A DNA stretch of 64,000 bases from DATBFX01 sp036558305. GTDB taxonomy: Bacteria > Chloroflexota > Chloroflexia > Thermomicrobiales > UBA6265. The notes under the pieces were generated by a model. It searched no databases, had not been told where the DNA came from, and saw nothing but the letters and a program-made list of their open reading frames with translations. Shown piece after piece: positions 8,921-16,679 of this stretch (positions are counted from its first letter, which is position 1; each line of letters opens with the position of its first letter). The translations under genes were made by a program, and so were the position numbers. The stretch covers positions 17,675-81,674 of the forward strand of contig DATBFX010000008.1 of assembly GCA_036558305.1 (NCBI GenBank), written 5' to 3'.

Positions 8921-10006
8921 TCAGACCGGATCGCGGGGGATGAGTACCACCCGGCTCAGGGCGCACGAAACGGTCTGGCCGGAGCGGTCGAGGAGTTCGA
9001 GGCGGCGGCTGCCGCCGACGTTGATGCGGAGCGGATGACCGTCGAGGCGACCCTCGACGGAGACGGTGCCGGCGGTCAGGGTCGACCGGACGACCTCGAC
9101 CGAGACGCGATTGGGCGCCGGGTCGGCGTGGTCGGCGATGAGGTCGATGTCGTCGGCGTCGATGCAGGCCCAGACGGCCTGACCGGGACGCAGGAGCCCG
9201 CTCGACGACTCGGCCAGCAGCCGTGTCGAGCCGCCCTCGAGGCAGACCGCGATCGGGTCGACGGGGCGGTCGACGAAGGCGGGCAGCACCGTCTTCGTGC
9301 CGACGAAGGTCGCGGCGAAGAGGCTTGCCGGCCGGCGAAACACCTCGATCGGATCCCCTTGCTGGACCACGTCGCCCTCGTTCATCAGGACGAGGTCGGT
9401 GGCGGCCGACAGGGCCTCCGACTGGTCGTGCGTGACGAGGAGCGTCGTGCAGCCGGTGGCACGTTGGATGTCGGTGATCTCGGCGAGGAGTTCGAGGCGG
9501 AGTTTGGCGTCGAGTGCGCTCAGCGGTTCATCGAGTAACAGCAAATCCGGTCGGGGCGCCAGGGCGCGCGCGATGACCACGCGTTGCGCCTGACCGCCGG
9601 AGAGTTGGTTGTACCGCCGCTGCTCCATCCCTTCGAGGCGGACCAGCCGCAGGATTTCCCGGATGCGCTCATCGATCGCGGCGGACTTCGACCAGCCACG
9701 CAGTTTCAGACCCCAGGCGATGTTCTGGTGCACCGTCATGTGGGGAAACATCGAGGGCCGCTGGAACACCATGCCGAGATTGCGTCGGAACGGCTGGAGA
9801 CGCGTCACGTCCCGGTCGCCGATGAAGACCCGGCCGCCGTCCGGGGTCAGCAAACCCGCGATGCAACGCAACAGCGTCGTCTTGCCGCAGCCGGAAGGCC
9901 CGAGGATCGCCGTCAGCGATCCGTCGGCGATCGTGAGGTCGACCCGCTTCAGGGCGGTGACGGCCGCGTACCGCTTTTCGAGTTCGCGGACCTGGACCGT
10001 TGCCAT
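8921..10006 (-). CDS. ABC importer ATPase, PotA-like
   Basis: The 361-residue protein has all ATPase motifs: Walker A GPSGCGKTT at 36-44, a Q-loop (VFQRP), signature LSGGQ at 134-138, Walker B LLLLDEP at 154-160 and a switch His in THDQSEAL. Residues from about 285 onward form a TOBE-type regulatory domain, typical of polyamine, iron and sugar-type importers. The ATG at 10006 is chosen because the protein begins MATVQVRELEKRY, as is usual; the upstream extension runs into a repeat. It is the last gene of the importer cluster and is separated from the second permease by a palindromic repeat. Confidence 0.92.
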   Translation of the reverse strand: MATVQVRELEKRYAAVTALKRVDLTIADGSLTAILGPSGCGKTTLLRCIAGLLTPDGGRVFIGDRDVTRLQPFRRNLGMVFQRPSMFPHMTVHQNIAWGLKLRGWSKSAAIDERIREILRLVRLEGMEQRRYNQLSGGQAQRVVIARALAPRPDLLLLDEPLSALDAKLRLELLAEITDIQRATGCTTLLVTHDQSEALSAATDLVLMNEGDVVQQGDPIEVFRRPASLFAATFVGTKTVLPAFVDRPVDPIAVCLEGGSTRLLAESSSGLLRPGQAVWACIDADDIDLIADHADPAPNRVSVEVVRSTLTAGTVSVEGRLDGHPLRINVGGSRRLELLDRSGQTVSCALSRVVLIPRDPV

Positions 10007-10021
10007 TGTCGCAATCCCAAC

Positions 10022-10118
10022 CCGGTAGCCGGTAGCCGATAGAAGAGACGGACAGTCGGGCAGACGGACAGACGGACGACGGATCACTCAGTCCTCGCTA
10101 TCGGCTACCGGCTACCGG
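10022..10118. repeat. Palindromic intergenic element, type B (full copy)
   Basis: The 21 bases at 10022-10042, built from TAGCCGG units and ending CGATAG, are perfectly complementary to 10098-10118. The 55-base centre contains degenerate GACGGACA octamers. The right arm ends one base before the permease stop codon (10120-10122), and the unit fills the gap inside the ABC operon. A single left arm recurs at 19448-19468. The octamer core also occurs in the type C element at 46431-46539, although that element's arms are different. Confidence 0.9.
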
Positions 10119-10119
10119 C

Positions 10120-10917
10120 TCACACGAAGAGACCGCGGAATTGGCGGCGGAACACCCAGTAAAGGATCTGGACGATGGTGATGACGACCACTTCGATCGA
10201 GAGGACCATGACCGCCACGCCGGGGGTGAAGCCGACCTTGTCGATCTCCCGGTAGATGAAGAGCGCCGCCGTCGGTTGCTTGGAACCGAGGATGAAGGCC
10301 GGGGTGAACGACATCGCGGCAGCGGTGAAGGCGATCATCGCCGCCGTGACCAGACCGGGACCGATCAGCGGCAGCGTGATGCGGAAGAAGGCGTGGAGGG
10401 GCGAAGCGCCCATCACCAGCGCCGCCTCCTCGTAGACCGGGTCGGCCGTCGCCAGCGACGCCTGCAGTGCGCGAACGACGAGGGGCACCGCGGCCATCGA
10501 GGTTCCGAGCAAGACGATCGGGAAAGTGCCGCGCCAGTGCGGAAAGTAGATGATGACGAAGATACCGATGGCCAGGACGTAGGTGACCACCGGGAATATG
10601 GTCGGCACGAAAATCACCACGGAGAGGAGACTGCGACCCTTGAACCGCCGGCGCTCGATGGCGTAGGCGGCCGGCAGGCAGACGACGAGGAGGATGGCCG
10701 TGGTGCAGGCGCCGAGGAGGAGACTGAAGCGGATCGCCAAAAAGTAGCTCGGCCAGATGACCGAATGGAAACCGATCAGGTTGAAATGGTGCGGAGGGAA
10801 AACGATGTCGGTGGTGAAGGAACCCAGCGCGACCTGGATCACCGGCCAGATCAGCAGCATCCCCAACAGCAGCGCGACGCCGTTGAGGCCGATCATCGTC
10901 CCGCGGGAGAGTTTCAC
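10120..10917 (-). CDS. ABC importer permease, PotC-like
   Basis: The 265-residue protein has about six membrane segments and the cytoplasmic EAA loop (EEAALVMGASPLHAFFRITL), which docks onto the ATPase. Such permeases form a heterodimer pore with a PotB-like partner, here the gene immediately upstream. The start is a GTG at 10917, with AGGAG nine bases upstream lying inside the end of the preceding gene. The three-base gap indicates translational coupling. The substrate is unknown; relatives carry polyamines, phosphonates, iron or thiamine-like compounds. Confidence 0.9.
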   Translation of the reverse strand: MKLSRGTMIGLNGVALLLGMLLIWPVIQVALGSFTTDIVFPPHHFNLIGFHSVIWPSYFLAIRFSLLLGACTTAILLVVCLPAAYAIERRRFKGRSLLSVVIFVPTIFPVVTYVLAIGIFVIIYFPHWRGTFPIVLLGTSMAAVPLVVRALQASLATADPVYEEAALVMGASPLHAFFRITLPLIGPGLVTAAMIAFTAAAMSFTPAFILGSKQPTAALFIYREIDKVGFTPGVAVMVLSIEVVVITIVQILYWVFRRQFRGLFV

Positions 10918-10920
10918 GGC

Positions 10921-11856
10921 TCAGTTCTCCTGGGTCCGCAGGTAGACGTACATCAAGAGCGCACTGATCCCGGTCAGGACAACGCCGAGCGCCGAAGCCA
11001 TCGGGTAATTGAAGAACGGTTTGACCTCGCGCTGGATTTTGGTCACCAGCCAGTCGTTGCTGGGGCCGACGAGGATCAGCGGTACCGTGTACGCGCCGAC
11101 TGCCGCCGAGACGTTGAGTAACAGCGCGCCCATGATGCCGCGTTTCGCCAGCGGCACGGTGACCCGGCAGAAGGTCCGCAAGCCGGTGGCGCCCATCGTT
11201 TGCGCCGCTTCCTCGTAGACGACGTCGACCCCGGCGATGGCGCCGCGGATCAGCAGCACCGAGAGGGTCGGGACCGACATGAAGACGAGTGCCGCGATCG
11301 GCGTCCGCGTCAGTTGCAGGGGATGGTCGACGATGTGGAGACCGGTCAGGAGCCAGTTAACCGGGCCCTGGGGTGTCAGCGCATAGGCGATGGCGTAGAG
11401 CGTGAAGACCTCGCCGAAAATCGGCAGGAGGAACGAGAGTTCGATGAAGGGCCGGCCGAAGGCGTTGTAGCGCGCCAGGTAGTAGGCGATCGGCAGCGCC
11501 AGGGTGATCGAGACCGCCGAGGTCAGGAGGGCGACGCCGACCGTCCAGGCCAGACTGTGGAGGTATTCGGTCTCGGTGAAGACGCGACGAAAGTTGAGGA
11601 AGGTGAAGTCGCGCTGGGTGAGCCAGACGACGCCCTTGTAGAGCCGGCGGGAGTAGAAGGCGAAGGCGAGCTGGTACGCCACCGGGACGGCGAAGACGAG
11701 GCCCATGTAGACGAGGAGGGGCAGCAAGAGGAGCAGCGTCGGCCCGTGCGCCCGGCGCCAATCGTCCACCCGCGCGGCCAGACCGATCGGCCGGGGGAGC
11801 GCGCGCTCCCCCGGCGGGGTCAACTCAAGTTCGGTGGGCGAGAGTCCGCTAGCCAC
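10921..11856 (-). CDS. ABC importer permease, PotB-like
   Basis: The 311-residue protein has a soluble N-terminus, six predicted membrane helices starting near residue 40, and an EAA loop reading EEAAQTMGATGLRTFCRVTV. The start is set to the GTG at 11856, which overlaps the stop of the binding-protein gene by 8 bases (the frame opens further upstream but that would overlap more). This overlap and the close spacing to the second permease show one transcript: binding protein, two permeases, then ATPase. Confidence 0.88.
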   Translation of the reverse strand: MASGLSPTELELTPPGERALPRPIGLAARVDDWRRAHGPTLLLLLPLLVYMGLVFAVPVAYQLAFAFYSRRLYKGVVWLTQRDFTFLNFRRVFTETEYLHSLAWTVGVALLTSAVSITLALPIAYYLARYNAFGRPFIELSFLLPIFGEVFTLYAIAYALTPQGPVNWLLTGLHIVDHPLQLTRTPIAALVFMSVPTLSVLLIRGAIAGVDVVYEEAAQTMGATGLRTFCRVTVPLAKRGIMGALLLNVSAAVGAYTVPLILVGPSNDWLVTKIQREVKPFFNYPMASALGVVLTGISALLMYVYLRTQEN

Positions 11857-13177
11857 CTTTAACGATCCGCGTGTACGCCCGCGAGATCGCCTCGGCATTC
11901 GGGGTGTACCAGCCCCAGTTGACGGTCAGGAGGTAGTCGCTAGGATTCTGGAGGTAGTAGGGCTTGGCCCAGTCCGGCGCCAGGTCGCGGTGTTTCTGGG
12001 CGACGCCACCGCAGTAGACGAGGAGGTACTTGTCCTCGGGGACGTTCCAGCGGTTGACCGCCTCCGAGGTCGGCGTGTCCTTGTACCACCCGACGTGCTG
12101 GAACTCGGTGTCGATGAACCAGTTGATCAGGATGCGGGCGGCCACCGGGTGGGCGGCGCCGGCCACCGGCGTCAGCGTTTCCCGGTCGGCGACGATCCCG
12201 GAGACCGGGTAGAAGGGAGCGAGGAGGTCGTCGCGCTTGTTCCAGTCGATCGCCAGGAGCTCGCGGGTGTAGGTGCCCCAGGTCCCGCCCCACCAGGCGT
12301 CGCCCGACTGCAACGCCAGGCGCATCGTCGGGTCGTTGCCGATGTCGCCGTATTTGTAAATCTGCCCTTCGATGTTGTCTTTCCACCATTGGAGACCGGC
12401 TTCCCACGTTTCGATTTTCCACAGGTCGTCTGGGAGGTTGCCGGGGACGAGGCCCTGCTTGACGAGCGAATTGAGCAGACCGAGGAAGACGAAGTGGCCG
12501 CGGGAGTCGTTGTCGAGGGAGTAGACGATCCCCTTCTTGGCCATCTCCGGGCGTGCCAGGTCGGTCCAGTCCTTGTAGGCGCTGGCGTCGACCTTGTCTT
12601 TGCGGAGCAACGCCTGGAGCCACTCGTAGCCCTGGTAGACGACGCCGTAGAGTCCAGGGCCGTTGCTGTCGGTTTCGCCCTGGAACTTGTAGGCGTCTTC
12701 GACGTCGGCAAGATTGGTGAGCAGGGGTTGGTACTGCTCCTGGTCGACCGGCTCGCCCCAGTCCAGTGCCAGGATCTGGGCGAAGGTCTCCTCCTCCTTG
12801 TCGATGACGTCGAGGCCGAGTTCGCGGATGTGCCGCCCCGCCAGGGGCAATTCCTGGATGTACTGGTTGATGTCACCCTGGTCGTAGGTCAGCTTCACCG
12901 GCACGCCGTAGAGGTTCTTGGTGTGCTCGGCGAATTTGTCGACGAAGACCGTTTCGCGCAGACCGGAGAAACCCCAGGTGTGGATGTTGAGCGTGGCGCC
13001 CTCTTTCGTGAGCGCCTCCCCGACCTTGGCCGGATCGCTGAGGTCGGGGTCGCCTGTTTGGCGGACAACCGCCGGCGCGGCGAAAGCCGACCGCTTCGAA
13101 CCGGCGACGATGGCGGCCGCGCCAACACCGCCGGCAACCCGAAGAACGTCCCTGCGGGAAAACGTGCCGTCGCCCAT
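11849..13177 (-). CDS. Tat-exported extracellular solute-binding protein of the ABC importer
   Basis: The 442-residue protein starts with a twin-arginine signal (FSRRDVLRVAGGVGAAAIVAG), so it is exported folded by the Tat system and should act outside the membrane. The mature part resembles family-1/polyamine-type binding proteins, with two lobes and many aromatic residues (NIHTWGFSG, QYQPLLTN, GDAWWGGTWG). AAGGAGG five bases before the ATG at 13177 fixes the start. It heads the transport operon and has its own promoter at 13242-13269. The ligand cannot be read from sequence; the neighbouring catabolic genes suggest a sugar acid or lactone, which is inference. Confidence 0.88.
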   Translation of the reverse strand: MGDGTFSRRDVLRVAGGVGAAAIVAGSKRSAFAAPAVVRQTGDPDLSDPAKVGEALTKEGATLNIHTWGFSGLRETVFVDKFAEHTKNLYGVPVKLTYDQGDINQYIQELPLAGRHIRELGLDVIDKEEETFAQILALDWGEPVDQEQYQPLLTNLADVEDAYKFQGETDSNGPGLYGVVYQGYEWLQALLRKDKVDASAYKDWTDLARPEMAKKGIVYSLDNDSRGHFVFLGLLNSLVKQGLVPGNLPDDLWKIETWEAGLQWWKDNIEGQIYKYGDIGNDPTMRLALQSGDAWWGGTWGTYTRELLAIDWNKRDDLLAPFYPVSGIVADRETLTPVAGAAHPVAARILINWFIDTEFQHVGWYKDTPTSEAVNRWNVPEDKYLLVYCGGVAQKHRDLAPDWAKPYYLQNPSDYLLTVNWGWYTPNAEAISRAYTRIVKGG

Positions 13178-13241
13178 GCTGCCCTCCTTGTGTGGATTGC
13201 GGATGACGCTCGACTCGCTGGAACAGGATCTCGGTTTGATT

Positions 13242-13269
13242 ATTCTAGCGAGTTCGGCGGTGCCGTCAA
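13242..13269 (-). promoter_or_regulatory. Sigma-70-type promoter of the ABC importer operon
   Basis: On the minus strand TTGACG (13264-13269) and TAGAAT (13242-13247) are separated by 16 bases, in a locally A/T-rich patch. Transcription would start near 13235, about 58 bases before the binding-protein ATG at 13177. Confidence 0.6.
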
Positions 13270-13416
13270 TGAAGGGAAATTGATTTCTGACGAGAAAGAA
13301 TCGGCATCGTCGTGGCGTCGGTCTCGCGTGCTGAGGTTTGCCCAGGTATTTCCCCGCTCTGGGACCATCACAGACGCGACGGGGCCGCCAGGGAAACGAT
13401 GTCGTGTGCGCGACCG

Positions 13417-14337
13417 CTACCGGGCAAAGGCGGAAAACGGGTTCGTTCGCATCAACTGGTCGATGGTGGCGTCGTCCACGCCGGCGGCGCTCAGTTTGGG
13501 GAGAAAGACCTCGCTCAGGTAGGTGAAGGGGCGGGGGGTGCCGCCGCCGGGTTGGGCCGGGTCGTACCAGCCGCGATCCTGGCTGAGGAGCAATCGATCG
13601 CCGTACCCCGCGTCGAGGGCGCGTTGGACGAGCGCGACGAAGGCGGCGTCGGTGCCGGGTTCGCCGATGCCGTCGTATTCGAGCCAGGCGCCGCGACCGG
13701 CCGCGGCGCGATGGAGGGCGAAATCGGGTTCGGCGTGGGCGTGGATCCAGACGAAGCGGGCGGTCGAGCCGCCGGCGGCCTCGATCACGTCGAGTTGAGC
13801 GAGGGCGCCCTTGCCGCGGATGGTGTGGCTGCCGACGGCGGCGCCGGTCGCAGCGCTCGCCGCGGCTGCCGCGCGCAAGACCTTGGTCTCGGCGGTCGTC
13901 AGTCCGTCGTCGCTCGCGCCGACCTTGACCCACCCGGCCTGGACGCCGGTGTCCGCGATCTCGCCGGTCAACTCGCGAACCATCCAGTCGCGCAGGAATG
14001 TTTCGTCGGCGGCGTGGACCCAGGGTGGTATCCACGGCTCTCGGTAGACGCCGGTGGGGGCGACGAGCGGAAAGTCGGCGGCAACGGAGACGGCGCGGAG
14101 GACGTCGGCGCGGCGGCCGACGCCGCCGGTGCTCGGCTCGACGATCGCGGCGACGCCGGCCCGGCGGGCGCGGTCGAGTTCGGGCGCCATCAGGGCGACG
14201 ACGTCGGCGGCGTCCGCCTCGCCGTAACCGGGTTGGTCCCAGGTGCGGAGATCGACGAAGACGTGCTCGTGCGGCAGGATCGCACCCGAAAGGTCTTCCG
14301 GACGCCTGGGGCCGAGGGTCGTGATCAGGTGGGGCAC
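13417..14337 (-). CDS. Phosphotriesterase-like metallohydrolase (lactonase or esterase)
   Basis: The 306-residue amidohydrolase-superfamily protein has the binuclear metal set of phosphotriesterase-like enzymes: HEH at 23-25, a bridging Lys138 (WVKVG), His171 (GSHT), His199 (IHAHAE) and Asp254 (LSQDRG). Natural members are mostly lactonases or carboxylesterases; phosphotriester cleavage is a side activity. The start is a GTG with GGAGGAGG eight bases upstream. It precedes the transport operon with a 239-base gap that contains that operon's promoter. A lactonase beside an importer and an acid dehydratase would fit uptake and opening of a sugar lactone, but this is unproven. Confidence 0.87.
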   Translation of the reverse strand: MPHLITTLGPRRPEDLSGAILPHEHVFVDLRTWDQPGYGEADAADVVALMAPELDRARRAGVAAIVEPSTGGVGRRADVLRAVSVAADFPLVAPTGVYREPWIPPWVHAADETFLRDWMVRELTGEIADTGVQAGWVKVGASDDGLTTAETKVLRAAAAASAATGAAVGSHTIRGKGALAQLDVIEAAGGSTARFVWIHAHAEPDFALHRAAAGRGAWLEYDGIGEPGTDAAFVALVQRALDAGYGDRLLLSQDRGWYDPAQPGGGTPRPFTYLSEVFLPKLSAAGVDDATIDQLMRTNPFSAFAR

Positions 14338-14361
14338 GCGGTTCGCCTCCTCCGGCCCGTC

Positions 14362-14982
14362 CTAGTCCGGTGATCGTTTTCCTTCTGTGATCGCCCCGTC
14401 GAAGTCTTTGGCGGCCCGTTCGGATGGCAAGCGCGGGCGCTCGAGGCGCCAGAGGTCGGGCGGCAGTGAGGCGTTGTAGGCGGCGATTTTGGCGTCGATC
14501 TCGCGTGCCCGCGCCAGGTATTGCCGTCGTGCCGCATCGCACTCGGCGTCGGGGGCGCGGCGGGGCAAGGCGCGTGGGGCAACTGCGGTTGGCGTACGCG
14601 AACGACCGAAGAGGGCGCGCCACCAGGAGCGAGACGGCGTGACGATCGGGTTCGCATCGGGGGGCTCTGGGGGCGTGGTAAGGCGATCGGCAGCTTGCTT
14701 GCGCAGGGTTGCCAGGTCGTCGAGGACGGCACGGATCTCCTTGTCGAGCTCGATCCAGGCCGGTGCGTAGCCGGCGCTCTTGAGGAGGCCGTGGCCGACG
14801 TCGACTTCGCCGGTGAGCGGATTGGCGTCGAACCGCAACGGTTTGCCGCGGGCGGGGAGGTTGTCGAACTCGCCGCGCTCGCGGGCTTCGTCGATCGCCT
14901 TGTCGAGCCAGGAGTCCCAGTCCTGGAAGCGAAGCGGGCGCCGGCGCGCGAGATGGATGTCGTCGTGATCGTCTATCGTCAT
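14362..14982 (-). CDS. DUF1992 (DnaJ-homologue C28-type) protein
   Basis: Residues 18-75 of 206 carry the DUF1992 core: DKAIDEARERGEFDNLP, then GKPLR and a conserved GYAPAWIELDKEIR. The family is named after human DNAJC28 but has no J domain here and no established biochemical role. The rest is a charged helical region with several Arg/Pro-rich patches. The ATG at 14982 lacks a clear ribosome site. It ends 24 bases before the phosphotriesterase-like gene, so the two may be cotranscribed. There is no signal peptide or membrane segment. Confidence 0.82.
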   Translation of the reverse strand: MTIDDHDDIHLARRRPLRFQDWDSWLDKAIDEARERGEFDNLPARGKPLRFDANPLTGEVDVGHGLLKSAGYAPAWIELDKEIRAVLDDLATLRKQAADRLTTPPEPPDANPIVTPSRSWWRALFGRSRTPTAVAPRALPRRAPDAECDAARRQYLARAREIDAKIAAYNASLPPDLWRLERPRLPSERAAKDFDGAITEGKRSPD

Positions 14983-15205
14983 GGGCCGTTCACTCTTTTG
15001 GCGAGACGAGAGAAGCAGAATGAGCTCGGGTCGGATCGAGCCGGGTCAGTATGCGGGATTTCCCCGTGCGATGCCGGCTTCGCCGGTCCTTTCCGATGCC
15101 ATATCAATGATTCTGTATTGGCATGTCGTCTGCATTAGCTGAGGCGGGTCACAACGGAGGAGCTATCAGCGTGGGGCTTCGACCGGTCAACGAAAGGGAA
15201 ACGAC

Positions 15206-16018
15206 ATGGACCGCACCGTACAACAGTGGCAGATTCCCGAGGGGACGGACGTCGTCGGCGCCGACGGCGACAAGGTCGGAAAAGTCATCGCCGCGGAACC
15301 GTCGTACATCGTCGTCGAGAAGGGTTTCTTCTTCCCGACGGACTACTACATCCCGATGAGCGCGATCAGCAACTTCGACGGCGACAAGGTGTACCTGAGC
15401 GTGACGAAGGACCAGGCACTCAACCAGGGGTGGGACCAGCAGTTGTCCTCGACCGATTACGATGCGAGCACCCGCACCTACGCGACGGGCGCCGGGATGA
15501 CGACGCCGGTGACTGCCGAAGGCGACCGGCTCGCCGGTGTGACCCCGACCGGACTCGCCGACGAGGTGGATGCCGGCGCCACGGACGCCACCTTGCGCGA
15601 TCAGGCGACGGACGCCGGTCAAATGCAAGGCACCAAGACGATGCGCGTGCCGGTGCACGAGGAAGAACTGACCGCGACGAAGCGGCCGGTCGAGGCGGGG
15701 ACCGTCCGCGTCAACAAGGACGTCGTGGCGGAAGAGCGGACGATGGACGTTCCGGTCACCGAGGAGCACCTGGTGGTGAACCGGCGCGTGGTCGACCGGG
15801 ACGCGCCCGCCGATGCGTCGGCGTTCAAGGAGGACACGATCGAGGTTCCGCTGATGGCCGAGGAGGTCGACGTCCAGAAGCGGAACCGGGTCGTCGAGGA
15901 GGTCGAAATCGGCAAGGAGGCGGTGCAAAAGACCCAGCGTGTCGCCGACACGGTGCGCCGCGAAGAGGTGCACGTCGACGATAGTGCGGCCGGCACCTCG
16001 ACCGAGGCAACTTCCTAA
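15206..16018 (+). CDS. PRC-barrel and DUF2382 (YsnF/AvaK-type) stress protein
   Basis: Residues 5-72 of 270 form a PRC barrel (GADGDKVGKV and the YIPMSAIS strand). Residues 140-260 are a DUF2382/YsnF region with paired repeats of the type RVPVHEEEL/DVPVTEEHL/EVPLMAEEV. Very acidic and soluble, it has no signal peptide. The family is linked to general stress and desiccation responses, by analogy with Bacillus YsnF. The ATG follows AAAGGGAAA. The next gene, a CsbD protein 92 bases downstream on the same strand, supports a stress regulon. Confidence 0.88.
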   Translation: MDRTVQQWQIPEGTDVVGADGDKVGKVIAAEPSYIVVEKGFFFPTDYYIPMSAISNFDGDKVYLSVTKDQALNQGWDQQLSSTDYDASTRTYATGAGMTTPVTAEGDRLAGVTPTGLADEVDAGATDATLRDQATDAGQMQGTKTMRVPVHEEELTATKRPVEAGTVRVNKDVVAEERTMDVPVTEEHLVVNRRVVDRDAPADASAFKEDTIEVPLMAEEVDVQKRNRVVEEVEIGKEAVQKTQRVADTVRREEVHVDDSAAGTSTEATS

Positions 16019-16110
16019 CGGTCATCGGCGGGCATTCGCTGATAGGACTACCGCCTCATCGCGTCACGAGCCGGCAGCGTTCAGGCGCCGGCGAAGAAAA
16101 GGAGGCACCG

Positions 16111-16317
16111 ATGAGCGATCAAACGCGCGACCGGATCGAAGGATCGGCCGACGAGATCAAGGGCCGAGGCAAATCGGCCTGGGGCGAAATCACCGACGAC
16201 GACCAGAAACGCGCGGAAGGCCAGGCCGACCAGGCGAAGGGCGGGTTCAAGAAAGACATGGCCGACGCCAAGGACAAGGTCGACGACGCGGTCAAGAAGG
16301 TGACGGGGAACTGGTAA
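16111..16317 (+). CDS. CsbD family stress protein
   Basis: This 68-residue, highly charged helical protein matches the CsbD family over its whole length (DRIEGSADEIKGRGKSAWGE, then QADQAKGGFK). CsbD in Bacillus is a sigma-B general stress protein with no known activity. AAGGAGG just before the ATG marks the start. It follows the PRC/DUF2382 gene and is closed by a strong hairpin at 16352-16380, suggesting a two-gene stress operon. Confidence 0.92.
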   Translation: MSDQTRDRIEGSADEIKGRGKSAWGEITDDDQKRAEGQADQAKGGFKKDMADAKDKVDDAVKKVTGNW

Positions 16318-16351
16318 CCCCGCCGCTCGCGAAGCCATCCGATGAAAGAGG

Positions 16352-16380
16352 CGGCGGGGCGGCCATCGGCCGCCCCGCCG
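16352..16380 (+). terminator. GC-rich hairpin after csbD
   Basis: A 13-base arm (CGGCGGGGCGGCC) is perfectly paired across a 3-base ATC loop. It starts 34 bases after the CsbD stop and is followed by GTTCTG rather than a T-run, so it is terminator-like but not canonical. Confidence 0.6.
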
Positions 16381-16422
16381 TTCTGCGTGGATGCCGATCA
16401 CGGGTGACGGAAGGAGGCAGTG

Positions 16423-16671
16423 ATGGGGTGGCAAGAGATGACAGTCCGCTCGCACGAGTCGATCGATCACGTCCATCCGACCGACGCGGGGTTGATGGAG
16501 CCGAACGGCGAGCAGGTGCCGGCGACCGGCGTGATGGGTGACGAGACGTTGGTGCGGATCACGGGGGAGGGGCAGGCACCGTATCCCGGCGCGCCACCGT
16601 ACCCCGAGCGCCGAGGAAGAGGGGCACGCCCCGGCCCCACGCGTTGGACGGACAAGATTCGCGTCGCCTGA
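16423..16671 (+). CDS. Small hypothetical protein
   Basis: An 82-residue reading frame begins at an ATG with AAGGAGG eight bases upstream, an unusually good ribosome site. The first 50 residues have normal codon use (HESIDHVHPTDAGLMEPNG), while the last 30 are rich in Pro, Gly and Arg. It ends 8 bases before the stop of the convergent histidine kinase. I recognise no family. It could belong to the stress genes upstream, but a hairpin separates them. The ribosome site is the main reason to keep it. Confidence 0.45.
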   Translation: MGWQEMTVRSHESIDHVHPTDAGLMEPNGEQVPATGVMGDETLVRITGEGQAPYPGAPPYPERRGRGARPGPTRWTDKIRVA

Positions 16672-16679
16672 GTGGGAAC

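Noticed and set aside
11849..14623. A 924-residue frame fusing the binding protein to upstream sequence
   Set aside because: The upstream part is antisense to the phosphotriesterase-like gene and Arg-rich; the Tat signal and ribosome site fix the start at 13177.
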